Shown here: piece after piece, positions 10,711 to 22,947 of the stretch
Layout: each line of letters begins with the position of its first letter
Position numbering within the stretch: position 1 is the stretch's first letter
NCBI RefSeq assembly: GCF_048773025.1
Contig: NC_133544.1
Coordinates: 124,001-188,000, forward strand
Direction: 5' to 3'
DNA: 64,000 nucleotides
DNA from: Camelus bactrianus
Lineage: Eukaryota > Chordata > Mammalia > Artiodactyla > Camelidae
The notes under the pieces: generated by a model
What the model saw: only the letters and a program-made list of their open reading frames with translations
The model's database searches: none
What the model was told of the DNA's origin: nothing
Made by a program: the position numbers and the translations under genes

Positions 10711-11912
10711 AAATGTCCCAAAGCTCAGGCCACAATCGAGGGGTCAGAACTAAATCTCCACCTCCTGGTCAGCAGACAGTCAGCTAAGATTTATTGAATA
10801 TTTCTTTGTTGAGTTGTCCCTCTTTTAAAAGTGTTTTCACTAATTGAATCATATAGTACTCTCAGTAATGATCAATGTCTCTACATCGCATAATTTGGAT
10901 TAAGATAAAATGATAAAATATTAATTTTGATGCACAAACATCCGCAGGGTTTAGCCACTGGGAATTCTTTCAGGTTGGCCCCTGCATCACTTTGAAAATG
11001 GCCAATCCTTTGGATAGTTGAATACTTTATTACTCTCTGGAAATACTAGAATCTACAGTCTCATCTCTTACTTTCTATTGTCTCTCTCTGTCTCTTCTCC
11101 CCAGGAGTGGACAATTCATGGATGGACCAGAGCTCCCTTTTGAGAATGATACTAGGAACCAAGATTCTGAGCACTGAGACATGGGTGTGAGTGCTTCTAG
11201 GAGCACACAGCTAACAGACCTCAAGAATAGGTGTGTGTACGAACCTCTGGGAACACACACACCTACATCTATTTCTGGAGCTAAATGTTACCTGTGGAAA
11301 GGTCAACATGAGAATGCACAGCTGTCTCCTGTCCTGACTCAACACCACACAGACCACATTAGCCTTAGCTCCTTGCTCGCCTGGAACCACCATCCCCAAC
11401 CTTGATGAACCTGGCTCCCCCCATATCCCATGTGAGGACTTTATTGATTTCTTCCCTGTGGACAGTGGTGTCAGACTGTGAACCTCTATCCCAGCTGGAA
11501 ACAGATAACTCAGCTAGAACACAGTGTTTATGTGCAGTTTACCAGCTCTAGTCTTACAGACCCCACTCATGTCCAAAGTAACGTGGGTCAGGATATTTTA
11601 GCCCCACCTTCCTTGGAGGAGTCATTTCACAGGAGTGCAGTTGAATTAGATAATTCTACGCAGTCTGCACTAAATCCTGGAATCCTGGATCATAAAGAAA
11701 GTTCTGTGAGAAAATAAAAGAAACAAAACAAACCATCAAAAACACTCCACAACTGCACATTTGGGTTACATTTGTGCCCTTTAGCTCCATATGTGTTGAA
11801 ACATCACAGTGTCCTGCATAAATCATCGGAATCTCATAAAGGGTAATCTCACTGCCTACTGAATACCTGCATTTCACCTGCTTTAACCTCTCCTCACATA
11901 CCTTACATCGTA
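10711..11912. other. Non-coding stretch with old LINE-like sequence
   Basis: About 10780-11030 includes GAATTCTTTCAGGTTGGCCC, a phrase common in old LINE copies; a related phrase occurs near 36730. The remainder to 11912 shows no gene or V relic that I can support. Confidence 0.4.
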
Positions 11913-13831
11913 TGGTTCTGCGTTCTACAGAACAAACAAAAAATAAAATCACACAGTATGAACCATTTTTAGACTGATTTCTTTCACTCTGTAGGCATTA
12001 AATCTTTTGTGGACATTTCCTAGTTTGGCAGTTCATTTTATAAGTTGCTGAATAGAATTTGACTGCAGAGGTGACCCATAGGTTGTTTGTTCATTCCCTG
12101 AGGAAGGACATTGTGTTCCTCCATTTCTGTCATTTCCGAATGCAGCTATGTAATCATTCATGTGCACTTTGTTGTGTGGACATGTCTCAAGGCTAGTTAC
12201 ATAATTACCTAGGAGTGTGGTTGCTGGGTCACAGAGTAAAACTGCATTTAGGTTTGCAGGAAGTTGCCCAGAGTAGCGACTGGGAAGGGGGCACCAGCTG
12301 ACCCAGTGACCTGTCTGGGGTGCAGCCCCGTGCACAAGAAGAGGCCCACAGGGCTGGATCCCAGGGCTGGCCCTCAGCCCTAACTCTGCTTGCAGCCAAA
12401 ACCACAGCCAGCATCCAGACACCTGAGCACAACTGGAACAGACCCTCCAGACATCATCCTGGCACCTCTGGGGGCACTTCTGGGTAGGAAAGCCCTTATT
12501 CTCCAGATGCTCTCACATCACAGGGTCCTAAGAATCGAGTGCCTGATGTTGTATCAAGCTGCCAGGGGCTGTGGAAATTTCTTCTGTCACAATCAACACC
12601 TGGAACAGAATGATGCACCTTCCACGGAAACCCACTTCTCCACCTCATACCCGAGGGGAAGGTGACAGTCTGGTTAAATGACTGGACAGGGCCACATGCA
12701 GGTGGTGCTGCTGGGAAACAGCCCCAGAAGGTCCACGTCCAGAGCCCAAGGTGCTTCCTCTTCACTCTTCAGGGAGGACCTGGGAGCTCAAGGACGCTCA
12801 TCTGGATCCTACGCAGAAGGGAAACGTGCAGAGACCACCTCCCCTGGTTATGCTTTAGAAACACCAGGTTGGTCGCACCGATGAGATACTCGGGAGACAG
12901 GTGTGACAGTAGAGCCCAGAGGTGATGGTGGCCTGGACTCGTTTGCATCCACACCAGGACGTGAGGTTAGGGTGGTTCAGTCCACCCCCCAGCCAGCAGC
13001 CTTGTGAGCCTGGGGTCTGCGGTCATTACCAGGACCTCTCACGACACCTCAGCTCACCTGTGAGAACTGGGTGATTCTGTGACCACTAGACAGACTCCCA
13101 GAAGAGTCCCCTGAGCTCAAACCTGTTGATGAACATGAAGTCTACATGACTTTGTGGCGAACAGTTTATAGACAGGTGAGCATGCCCGCATCAAACATTG
13201 ACCCTGGGACGTCAGGTGTGTTTCACAGCCTGCTGATCCCCCATTGTCCATGCAGGGTTCATAACAGAGGTAAAGTTAGGTGGAGAATGAGGCAGGATGG
13301 GCACTTGGGAGGCTGAGTGCAAGTCTGTACATTTGACAGGAGGGAGTGGAACGGGGCTGGGATGGGAGTGGCCAAGGGGCTTGAAGCCTGTGTGATTAGG
13401 GTTGGTATCACTGCTCCTAGACCATCTAGCAGGAATCCAGTTCCAGACATGCTGAATCAGTGGAGAACCTGGGGGATTAAAAGCAGAAGTGAGGTCCAGG
13501 CTGAATGTAGAGCCAGGGAACAGGCAGAAGTTGATCAGAGCTTCTCATTTTGAGATGCACTTGTGTCTTAGGGAAGAGTTGGTTTTGAACCCAGCGTGTC
13601 TGTCCCCTTCCCTAAATAACGAGCATGCGCCGTCTGACTGAGGCATCCGTCCCCCACCTCCCCACCTCTGTCTGCAGAGGCGGGGTCCTTGGGGAAAGCC
13701 CTGAAGCTCTGGCTTGTCAGCACCTGCTTCCCCCTCTTCCTGCTGCCTGTTGTTTCTGACTGTGCTCCGATGAGGGTCTCCCTCTCAAGGTTCTGCATCT
13801 TGTCTCATTTTGTGTATAACCCCCCCTCTCT
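11913..13831. repeat. Segmental duplication block B, left copy
   Basis: About 1.9 kb closely matching 60595-62514. Differences are a few point changes and very small indels, including in a stretch near 12488-12530. The block begins at TGGTTCTGC and ends in the C7-TCTCTG tract at 13820-13831. Inside, 11930-12300 resembles an old antisense L1 ORF2 end (phrase GGTTGCTGGGTCACAGAGTA). I see no V segment or host gene in the block. Confidence 0.9.
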
Positions 13832-15143
13832 GGACTTCCATCATTCTGAATTTGGACACTATCACCTTATTTTCTTTATGAAAATCACCCAATTCTATAA
13901 AGAAATCTCTAATAGGATTATTTATTCAAATCAATGTCTTCCCCATCATCAATGCAAACGCTATCCAGGATTCTGACATTAATTTTCTCAAAAGCGTGTA
14001 AAACTCGGTGCAGAGCAGCCCTTCTGAGGGTGGTGCTGAGAAGTCAGGATGAAGCCTTGGATTCTGAACCCACATCCTGAGAGTTCCTGGGCTCCTGACA
14101 GAACTTCCCTGCGGCAGAGGGCTCAGTGCCAGTTTCATCACCCACCTTCCCCCTAGTCGTGCTTTCCTACTTCTGACAATTAAGACCCTCACCTGTATGG
14201 CTGAGTCTAGACCAGAATCCTTCACGTGCTGCAGGTCTCTGGTCAGAGGACAGCACAGCTGGGTGGGGAGTGGTTCTGGTGCAAGAAGCAGTTTGAAATG
14301 ATGAGCCTGAATCCAGGTGGGAATGACCCTCAGCCTTCACACCTGGCAGTTCACACTCTGAAGTTTAACACCTGGGATTTTGCAGTTCATCCAAGAGTTC
14401 CAATTGGACCTTCTCCCAGCTCTCATGCCACCTGGAGATGTCAAACTCAGGTAGGGTGAGGCTTGGTCACATTTCTCACGTCACATAAACTTTCTATCCC
14501 ACTATGTGTAGATTTCAACATGCAACACTGAGGTGAGATTTATAGCATATTGTGTAGTTTGTAACTTGCATAAAAATAAAATTACAAAGTATATAACAAG
14601 TATTCATTACAGCCCAATCACTAGTAAAGACATTTTCTTGAATGTTATTATTAATAGAAATGCATTGAAATGCAGAGACTGTTGAAAACAATCCTCATGA
14701 ATTCTGCTTACAGATTACTGGCCAACACAGTAACTGTCAAAATCATCAAGATCTCATCCCCGAAGCGGGTTGGGAAACCTGATGAGTCTTGTCCAAAACT
14801 CTTTTGATGCTGACTCAGCATCAGTTATGTCCAAGAGGAGGAGTAAAGGTGAAAATGCTGGACAAACTCTCACCTAACATGTGTCCCTGCACAGACCACA
14901 ATGTGCTACCCGTCTGGGGGCTGCGTACATCACCAACGTGGGAGGAACTCTGGCAGCGACATCACAGAATCCGTGTGCACACATAATAAAAACACAGGTT
15001 CTAAGAGTTTACCCTGAAAACTCACACAATAAACATGATATTTCCAAATGTTACCAACACCGGCAAACCACACTCACAGCTGCTCAGGGGACTGGCCCTC
15101 TCTGAGGCCAACAAGGCCCCGACTTGCTATATAGTGAGATGAC

Positions 15144-15151
15144 ATGCAAAT
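15144..15151 (+). promoter_or_regulatory. Octamer of the IGHV3 promoter (15-kb gene)
   Basis: ATGCAAAT, 122 bp before the leader ATG. The surrounding block (TATATAGTGAGATGAC before, AGGGCCTCCCTCTGAGGATA after) is the same at the other two IGHV3 genes near 29.7 and 57.3 kb. Confidence 0.9.
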
Positions 15152-15273
15152 AGGGCCTCCCTCTGAGGATAAAGCTACCGGGCCCTGGCCCTGCAGCACT
15201 GGGAGAGGAGCCCCAGCCCGGGATTCCCAGCTGCTCCTGTTCTCTGATCAGGACTGAGCACAGACAATACACC

Positions 15274-15730
15274 ATGGAGCTGGGGCTGAGCTGGGTGGTC
15301 CTGGCTGCTCTTCTACAAGGTAATTCATGGAGAACAAGAGCTACTGAGGATGTGGGTGGTCATGAGTGAGGGAATCAGACGACGTGTGACAGTCTCCTGA
15401 CCAGGATGTCTTTGTGTTTGCAGGTGTTCAGGCTGAGGTGCAGCTGGTGGAGTCTGGGGGAGGCTTGGTGCAGCCTGGGGGGTCTCTGAGACTCTCCTGT
15501 GCAGCCTCTGGATTCACCTTCAGTAGCTATGCCATGAGCTGGGTCCGCCAGGCTCCAGGGAAGGGACTCGAGTGGGTCTCAGCTATTAATAGTGGTGGTG
15601 GTAGCACATACTATGCAGACTCCGTGAAGGGCCGATTCACCATCTCCAGAGACAACGCCAAGAACACGCTGTATCTGCAATTGAACAGCCTGAAAACTGA
15701 GGACACGGCCATGTATTACTGTGCAAAAGA
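15274..15730 (+). CDS. IGHV3: IGHV3 subgroup variable segment, conventional VH type, apparently functional
   Basis: A spliced germline V gene for the N-terminal domain of heavy chains. Leader exon 1 is 15274-15319 ([15 protein letters not shown]) with donor GTAATT. The intron ends TTTGCAG at 15423. L-PART2 is 15424-15434 and the V-region is 15435-15730, 296 bp. FR1 is [20 protein letters not shown], with Cys23 in SCAAS. CDR1 is [10 protein letters not shown]2 is [17 protein letters not shown], with Val, Gly, Leu and Trp at the four VHH-determining positions, so it pairs with light chains as a classical VH. CDR2 is [10 protein letters not shown]3 ends [13 protein letters not shown] with Cys104. 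There is no stop, frameshift or splice defect. LQLNS replaces the more common LQMNS. The promoter and RSS are both good. Confidence 0.95.
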
Positions 15731-15769
15731 CACAGTGAGGGAAAGTCATTGTGAGCCCAGACAAAAACC
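15731..15769 (+). other. V-segment RSS of the 15-kb IGHV3
   Basis: Heptamer CACAGTG at 15731-15737, a 23-base spacer, then nonamer ACAAAAACC at 15761-15769. Both elements match the RSS consensus. This is the best RSS in the window. Confidence 0.95.
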
Positions 15770-17144
15770 TTGCTCCCTGGGGCACGCACAGCCCCCAGGG
15801 GGTGCTCACGACCCACCAAGGGCAGGGCTGAGCCCCAGAGCAGGTGCAGAGGTGTGGGAGGAGTTTGTAGTTAGAATCCTTGGTTTCCTTTTCCCGCCCA
15901 TCAACTCTACTACAGACCCTCTGCTGGTTTCTAAATTTTCATTGTTGAGGTATGTGTTGCTTTCTGACAATAATATTTGTAATAAGGATGTAGTTTTACA
16001 ACTGAAATAAAGCTCCAAACACTGTTAAACTTTAGTATAATTTTAAAGGTGACTCAGAAATTTTCAAACCTGATTAGTACCCTGAGAAGGCACAGGCACT
16101 GGTAAAACACGTGCAAACAGATACTAACTTTGTGTCTGCTCCCGGGGCAGGAGGCTGCACACCCTCCATCTTTCTGTCAAAGGGCACGCAGGGTTTGCAG
16201 TGAGCAGGATACACGTCACAGATGCCAGTTCCACACTGCCCAGGACTGCGTGTGCAGGGATCCTCATTGCTCACGGGGTCCGGGATCTACAGATCACATC
16301 TGGGCAATATTTATTTCCAGCCCAAAACGAAAAATGTTGCATTTTCTGAACTCCTGGACATTTACAACGCGGGCAGCACTTTGAATCCCCAACACACTAA
16401 CATTCCCACCTGAGGTCGGTCGGGGTGATGCTCTGCCCTCTTGTTTCAACTCCCATCACGTAAATGAGTCTCCTTCCAGGTCCAGTTAGTGCCATGTTTT
16501 TGACACTTTGTGGTATATGTAGGAATTTTTCCTGTTTCAAATGGCCCATGTGTAGTCCTGAAGTGCAGTCAAGTGTCCCTGAGCACAAAGTGCTGTGAGC
16601 TGACTTAAGGAGAGAGTATCTGTGGCAGACAAGCTCCATTCAGGCATGAACTATACTGATGGTGGCTGTGAGTGTGATAATACTGTTTAAAAAATAAACA
16701 TCATTTTTCTAAATGTAATACAAATCTCACTTTGGGTATTTGTGTCAGCCTTGGAAACTTCGCACAATTCCAAACACAGACGGTAAAATGAAGTCTTATG
16801 GCCAAGAAGATGGTGATGTTGACCGGGCGGAAAACCACTGTGAGGAGACTTCAAGTTCAAGAGGATTCTGGCTACATTCTCTCCAGAGGATTCTTGATGA
16901 AGGAGACCAGGGTGGTCAGATGTTCCCTAGGAGATGGTGGATGAGGTGAATTAGATCAAATATTGAGAGCGATCAGATTTCCAGGGTGAGGATTCTCACT
17001 AACCAACTCAGCAGGTTTCCTGGTAAAACTGGGACATGCAACGATGGACACAGAATCCCACAGGCCCAGACCTCGTGGAGAAAAGCATCTCAAGCTGCCT
17101 GACTGATGAATGACCAGAGGGTCATTGTCGCCTTCAGAGTCAGG
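15770..17144. other. IGHV3 3' flank and intergenic DNA
   Basis: The first ~130 bases contain the GC-rich, CA-rich V 3' flank (CCCAGGGGGTGCTCA, AGAGCAGGTGCAGAGG) also seen after the IGHV4 at 63.7 kb. The rest shows no gene. Confidence 0.55.
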
Positions 17145-17330
17145 GTTCTTATCTTCACTGACATGATTCTCTGTGAGCAGAAGGCTTAATCCAAAGGGAC
17201 ACGTACTCCTTCTGGTCAATCCACCTCTGGATGGCTCGTCTCAGCTGTGAGCACCTCCTGGGTCTGAGGAACACTGACTTATGTGGATGGTGCTGTGAAG
17301 TGATTGTGTCTTTGTGTTTCCAGTCCCCAG

Positions 17331-17677
17331 GTGTCCTGTCCCAGGTGCTGGAGAAGGACCTGGGCAGGAACATTGAAGACCCTCCACCTCACCTACTCTG
17401 TTTCAGGGACCCGCCACCTCCATCAAACACAGTGGTTACTGGTGGCTCTGGGTCTGTCTCACCCCAGTGAAAGGACTGTGTGACTCGGGTGCTTTGGGTT
17501 TGGGGGTAGCACAGTGTAAACCCTATGTCTCCAAAAAGGCCCCTCTATATCCAGAGACACATTGCGGAATTGTTCTCCCTGCAGCGCAGCTCTGGGGTCT
17601 CTGAGGACACAGCCATGTGTCATTGTCCCAGGAGGCAGAGGGAGGGAGGGGAAGTCAGGGTGACCCAGACACAACCA
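17331..17677 (+). pseudogene. IGHV4-like variable segment relic
   Basis: A splice acceptor, TCCCCAG, is followed by GTGTCCTGTCC (17331-17341). This is identical to the L-PART2 of the intact-looking IGHV4 at 63.35 kb. V-like sequence follows from 17342. TCCATCAAACACAGTGGTTA resembles CDR1. A FR3 reading RDT..NCSLQRSSGVSEDTAMCHC corresponds to [25 protein letters not shown]. The FR1 region is scrambled by indels, the frame is lost and no proper heptamer remains. A nonamer-like ACACAACCA lies at 17669-17677. No octamer promoter or clear leader exon was found. It is a dead clan II V segment. Confidence 0.72.
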
Positions 17678-19080
17678 TCCCTGCAGGGAGGGCTCAGGCC
17701 ACCAGGGGGCACCCAGGGTCATGAGGAAACCAGAGGACACGTTTCAGAGCAGGTGCAGGAGCAGCCGTGGACGGGTTTCCTCCCAGACACTGTGGATCCT
17801 CCACTGGTTCACCGTCTCCCCTGGAAGCCCACCCATAATGGTTCCAGGGAATCTTCCTGTTTCAGAACTTGGGCCTTTTTCATGGAGTCAGAATTGTCTG
17901 TCTTTCTTTTCCTCTTTTATCTTAGGACCAGACACAGAAGAAACATTTCTTCATGGGACTTTCATTTGAAATTTAGTCACTACCCACTCTTTTAGTTGTC
18001 GGGTTACAGATACTTAATGACAGAAATGAAACTTCTGCGGAACCTCGAGTCTGCCCTCCACCCTCAATGTATTTCCAGGCATTTCATCCTCAACAGGGTC
18101 CCCAGTCCTGTTTCCTGCAGTGCCTTTCCCTACAATAGCATGAGGAAAGTTGTATATTAGGAAATTGATGTCTGTGTGGCACTGGAGTCATTCTGTTCCC
18201 CAGAGGACATTTAGAAATGTGTGGAGCCAGGTGGGGCTGTCACATGTGGGCTGTGCTACAGGAACCTAGTTACCCAGTGGGCAGAGTCCATCACTGTGGC
18301 CGTGCATCCCACACTGCACACAGCAGCTCCCACAACAGGAAACTAGCCTCAGATGTCAGTAATGTGGAAAAACTCTGACAGAAAGCTTTGTATCTCATCA
18401 ACTTCATAAATATGTAGACATGCAGAAGGTAAATTTCTATATGTGCATCAACATCAATGAATGAAAAGATGAACAAACACCAAACCTGAGTCTTCAGTTC
18501 ACTCACAGGCATCTTACAGCCTATTCACAACTGTGTGCTGGTTGTGGGCCGGAGGGTCCTGAGCACAGGCCTGCAAGTGAAGGGGACAGTGGAACAGAGA
18601 GCCAGCACTGGGGAGGGGCCGTGTCCCTGCTTAACCTGAGTCCCCAGAAGACAAGACAGGGCCAAGGCTGGATCTGGTTTATCTATTTACAAAATCCTAG
18701 CTAGTTAAATATTTCACATTTTCACTTTGCATTAAAATTAATTTCAGTATTAACTGATATTTAACATGTTTGATTTATATCTAGAATAATTTTGACTGTA
18801 ATTTTTTAATTCATGTTAATATATCAAAACATGCCATTTGTATAACAGACACATAGTAACAGAAACAGCCAGACCTTCACCAGCATCCACACACCCTCCC
18901 CCAGGGGTTCACAGCTACTCTGCCCCTCCCCTCACCTCCTGCAGGCTAGCCATGGCTCCCTGCTGTCTCCTACACAGGGATGCTGCTAGGAATGTCTGTG
19001 AAGGTATGACCACATGTGCATCCCAGTGACCTTCTCAGAAAATAACAAAATAAAAAGTAAATAAATAAAATAAAAAGTGT

Positions 19081-19400
19081 TATGGGAAGTAAAGGTTTTT
19101 GATGTAAAACTCACTGCCCATTATCTCAATAGCAAAGCTGGGTTTATTTGGGAACAACAGAGAATTACGGTTTGGGGTCTGACGTCCTGGTGAGCCACAT
19201 GCAAGTCCCCAGTGAAAACAGAGACATGACTCTTCTACAGAATGAAAGGGGAGGTGAGAGGGCTCCTGTGAACAGGAGTCCATGGGTTTTCATTGGCTGA
19301 GTCCTTACCAGGAAAGAAGAGGAGGCCTTGCTTCTCCCTGTTGGGCTCAGACATGAAGTTCCCAGGTTACAAGGTGGAAGCTGCAGTCCTCCTGCCTGAG
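19081..19400. repeat. Unclassified interspersed repeat, copy 1
   Basis: The segment holding CAGGAGTCCATGGG, TCATTGGCTGAGTCC and CAGGAAAGAAGAGGAGGCC resembles 24419-24725 and, more weakly, 27120-27390. Copies 1 and 2 may simply be part of duplication D. Copy 3 lies outside it and suggests a true repeat family. I cannot name the family. Confidence 0.45.
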
Positions 19401-20200
19401 AGCCACTGTGAAAAGGCTGCTTAGAGGGGCTTCTTGTAGGTGATCAGGACTCAGGAGGTGGTCACTCGGTGTGACGCAGTCACGAGGGACTTCATTGCTG
19501 ACGGAGGGGAGAAGCGTGGATGTGCTGAGGTTCAGACAACATAGCACAGCTCTTTGAGGAGCAGGGAACAAAAGGGCATCTTAGGAGGGGAGGCAGCTGA
19601 CTGAGAAATGTTGGCTGTGTTGTGTGGACCTGAACAAAGGGTCAGAGGCCGTGCGGACCCCATGGCAGTGGGAGTCTCCCTGTGCCACAGCATCCGGCTC
19701 ACGGCTATGAAACCCTAGAGATCTGCGGTGGTCGTTGTGAATTTGGTCAACACCCCAAGACCTCCCCTTGCTTTTATACAAAAAGGAGAAAGGGGTCTGC
19801 TAATCAGGTTGCCCACAGAAGGATAGGCTCTTAATATGCCCCTTTAAGGACTTGAATCTGTGTCTTCTGTTTCTTCCCTTAAAATGGAGTCGGGATTGCC
19901 AGTGTTGAGAAAACTTCATCTAGGTTTCCTTGAGAAAGAACTCTGGAGTCTGTCTCTACAATAATCAGCTAGACTCCATCCCCAAAAAGCACTCACATTT
20001 CACACTTAATTTTGGGCTTTAGTAAACTCAGAAAACCATGATGCCTTTCTGGATGTAAGTAGTGCCTTGTTATGACATCCGATGCCCTAGACATCAAATA
20101 TGATGCTGGGAAACTGCAATTTTTCTTTAGCCAACTTTAGTTCCTTAGAGGGTAAAAGTTTGTAACAAGTGAAGGCTGTCTTCCTGCAAGAATGTTCAAG
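19401..20200. other. Non-coding stretch
   Basis: I recognise no gene, V relic or repeat here. Confidence 0.4.
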
Positions 20201-22050
20201 AAGACACTCAGGGCCATGTTGGAGTAGAACAGGATGCTCGTAGCTCACCCTCTCCAAATACACCACAACTCACATCCACAGACCCACCCAGCCAATCAGC
20301 ACACCTGCTGAACAACAAAAGAAAATCGCACTCCTCAAAAGACAAAGACACCACGAATCTGGTGGGAAAAAAGTAAAAAGGAAAGAAGAAAAAGCAAAAT
20401 AGTGCAGGACCAGTCCCACCAGGAAGGACTGGCAAAGGAGGAATAGTGTTCATTAGCTGAATCTCCCCCTCCTCAACAAAGAGCGCAGCGGGATGGAGGG
20501 GGCGCCTCTGAAGCTCTGATCTGTACGGAGCACCCCTTGACCAACAGAACCAAGTTCAATGGGCACAAAGGGTCCTCGTGACACCCAACCAGTATACTAG
20601 CTGGCGGTGGAGGAAAGGGCAGGTTGCCCGAGCCGGGTAGAGGACTGGGACGGCTGTACTGAGGTACTGAGGCAGCCACGGGGGACTGCAGTTTACTGGA
20701 CATTGTGGCTGGGAGGGGATACAGAGCAGGACAACCTGACTTCCCCATAAATTATGGGGAAAAAAAAGCAAAGCAGCACTGCTGGTGTGCCCTGGGTGAA
20801 GGGCGCCGTATCCTTTGTCTCCTCAACCCACAGCACCATTACTGGTGCTTCTCGGGAGAAGAGAGGTGGGGCACAGCCACAGCCGTCATGTCCTTCTGTG
20901 CATAGCACCTGGGCAGGGATGGAACCAAGACCTGAATCTGCACCTGGGGGCTCTACAACCTCCTAAGAAGGACTGAGACTAATTCACAGCCCAAGGCACA
21001 GAAGATATTTCTGCCCTGGTACCTCAGAGAACTAACACCACCAAGGCAAACAAGGAGCTGATTTGGGAATGGAGCAGGGGCGGGGCTGTTCTGCATCTTC
21101 CTGGAGCCCACCTACGGAGCGCAGACTGCAGATAGAGTGCACAGGTGCACAGAGCAGAGGAGCTACCAGGGCCAGGAGAGGGCCCGTGGCCACCCACCTT
21201 CCTGGCAGGAGTGCAGCATCTGACTTTGGTGCTGGGAGGGGACGCGATCCACCCGCCTACCTCACCAGAGCACAGCATCTGACTGTGGCATCGGAAGGGG
21301 GAGTGGCCTGCCCGCCTACCGTGTATGAGCGCAGTAACTGACCCAGTGTTGGGAGGCAGCCCGATCTGCTTGCTGACAGGCACTGGGAGCGGCACAGATG
21401 AGGGAGCCAGTGGAAGGCCTCTGGAAACAACAAGCAGACTTCGAGAAACACAGCAAGGACAGAAACACTTCCTGATAAAGTCATTAAGAGTGCACAGAAT
21501 CTATGAGAACACAACCACTTTTTAAAATTTTTTATCTGTTCTAATTTCTATTACCTTTTTAAACTTCACATTTTAAACACCTGTATATGTCTACAGTTAT
21601 AAGCCCTTTAAAGTTTTTCTTTTAAAATCATTTTATTATTATTTTTAAAAACACACCTAATTACATTTTTATTTCTATTGGTTTTTATCTCCTATTATTG
21701 ATAATACACAGGTTTCAAATATTGTTTATTGAATTTTTCTCCTTCTTTTAAGATTTTTAAAAGACATATTAACTGGAATGCTAGTATGCTGCAAATTGTT
21801 CTTCTATTATTAACTATACAGTGTTTACAAATCACTTTTCTCCCTTCTTTTAAATTCTCTCTTGTAAAATCTTTTTTAATTTTTTAACATTTTTTATTGA
21901 CTTATAATCATTTTACAATGTTGTGTCAAATTCCAGGGTAGAGAACAATTTTTCAGGTAGAAATGAACATACATATATTCATTGTCACATTTTTTTCTCT
22001 GTGAGCTGCCCTAAGATCTTGTGTATATTTCCCTGTGCTACACAGTATAA
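20201..22050. mobile_element. LINE-1 5' UTR fragment joined to an inverted L1 3' end
   Basis: From about 20201 to 21870 the + strand follows the 5' UTR of the L1 at 3395: GGCCATGTTGGAGTAGAACA, then GC-rich blocks with the CTGGGAGGGGACGCGATCC theme, then the T-rich stretch. It stops before ORF1. From about 21885 to 22047 the sequence is the reverse complement of the L1 3' UTR (TTTTTTATTGACTTATAATC, TTTACAATGTTGTGTCAAAT). A short + strand ORF2 piece, CAACCCAATCCAAAAATG, follows near 22053. It is a rearranged, dead composite from at least two events. Confidence 0.8.
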
Positions 22051-22075
22051 CCAAACAACCCAATCCAAAAATGAG

Positions 22076-22619
22076 CAAAATGGGGGCTGCTTTATAACAC
22101 GTTGTAGACACAGGATGTGAGGTGAAGGCACGAGGGACAGACTAAGGAAATAACAGAGCACGTGCTGTTGAACACGGTTCACTACTTTTGTAACAAAAAC
22201 GCCAACACAGTGTCAGGAAATTGCTATTTTTTCAGTCTGACTTCCAGGAAAGAGCACAGCCTTGTTTAACAAGCAGCTCAGTGTCAGAGCAGAGATGCAG
22301 AGCAGGTGCGCAGGGAGCAGAGGGGACCGAGGGGACTGGGGGGCACGAGAGTAGGAGGGGAAGTAGGTCCTGCTCTGTTGACGGTCACTCCCCTGCCCTC
22401 CAACTCTCCTTGGACTGAACTCCCTGCTCTGGGAGGAGAGCATCTGTGGTCAGTGAGCAGAAGGTGGGTCCACCCTAGATATAAGCCAGCACCGCCTCCC
22501 GAGCCCAGAGACAGGGCCTGACCTGACCCTCCATGTGCATGTGGAAACACGACCACACGTGCATGCGAACCACACCCAGGGCTCAGGACCATCACAGCAC
22601 CTCTGCCACCCAGGGCCGT
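22076..22619. other. Non-coding stretch
   Basis: No gene or V relic recognised. The long antisense frame over 22284-22832 has no recognisable domain and runs into the V relic. Confidence 0.4.
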
Positions 22620-22689
22620 GGTCTCCTCTTCACTGACGTCATCCTCTGAGGGCCAAAGGCTTAGCTGACAAGAACATAGACACCCCTCT

Positions 22690-22947
22690 CCACCACACAC
22701 AGTGCCTCCTGGTGGGTCTGGGTCCATCCTCCCCCAGGGAAAGCCCAGCAGAACCTGGGGTGCTTGGGTCTGGGGGCTGGACAGCATACACCCTGCCTCT
22801 CCAAAAATTCCCCCCCAACTCCAGAGACACATTCAAGGACATGTGTCCCTGCAGCTCAGCTCTGGGGTCCCTGAGGACACAGCCGTGTGCATTTGTCACT
22901 GGAAGGAGAGCAAGTGAGTGGACATCAGGGTGACCCAGACACAAAGG
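22690..22947 (+). pseudogene. IGHV4-like variable segment relic, second copy
   Basis: Duplicate of the 17.3-kb relic. The FR3 text is still readable in one frame: RDTFKDMCLQLSS, then SGVPEDTAVCICH. The conserved GGTGACCCAGACACAAAGG flank includes a nonamer-like ACACAAAGG at 22939-22947. The leader and FR1 are absent, apparently lost with the ~230-bp deletion relative to copy 1. No heptamer is present. Confidence 0.65.

Larger units (their letters stand above)
13832..15769. repeat. Segmental duplication block C, left copy, carrying an IGHV3 gene
   Basis: Matches 28372-30354 from CTGGACTTCC through the flank, promoter, IGHV3 gene and RSS. The match is moderate and indel-rich in the far 5' flank, very high from the promoter through the leader intron, and lost soon after the nonamer. 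It is therefore a V-gene duplication unit of about 2 kb. Confidence 0.85.
17145..19600. repeat. Segmental duplication block D, left copy
   Basis: Matches 22620-24730 in order: TCTTCACTGAC flank, IGHV4-like relic, GAGGGCTCAGGCCACC 3' flank, the CCCCAGTCCTGTTTCCTGCA segment, and the repeat with GGCTGAGTCC near 19300. Divergence is visibly higher than in blocks A and B, so this is an older duplication. The left copy keeps about 230 bp (roughly 17195-17425) that the right copy lacks. Confidence 0.75.

Noticed and set aside
22284-22832. 182-residue antisense open frame
   Set aside because: Runs antisense into a V relic, in GC-rich sequence, with no known motif.
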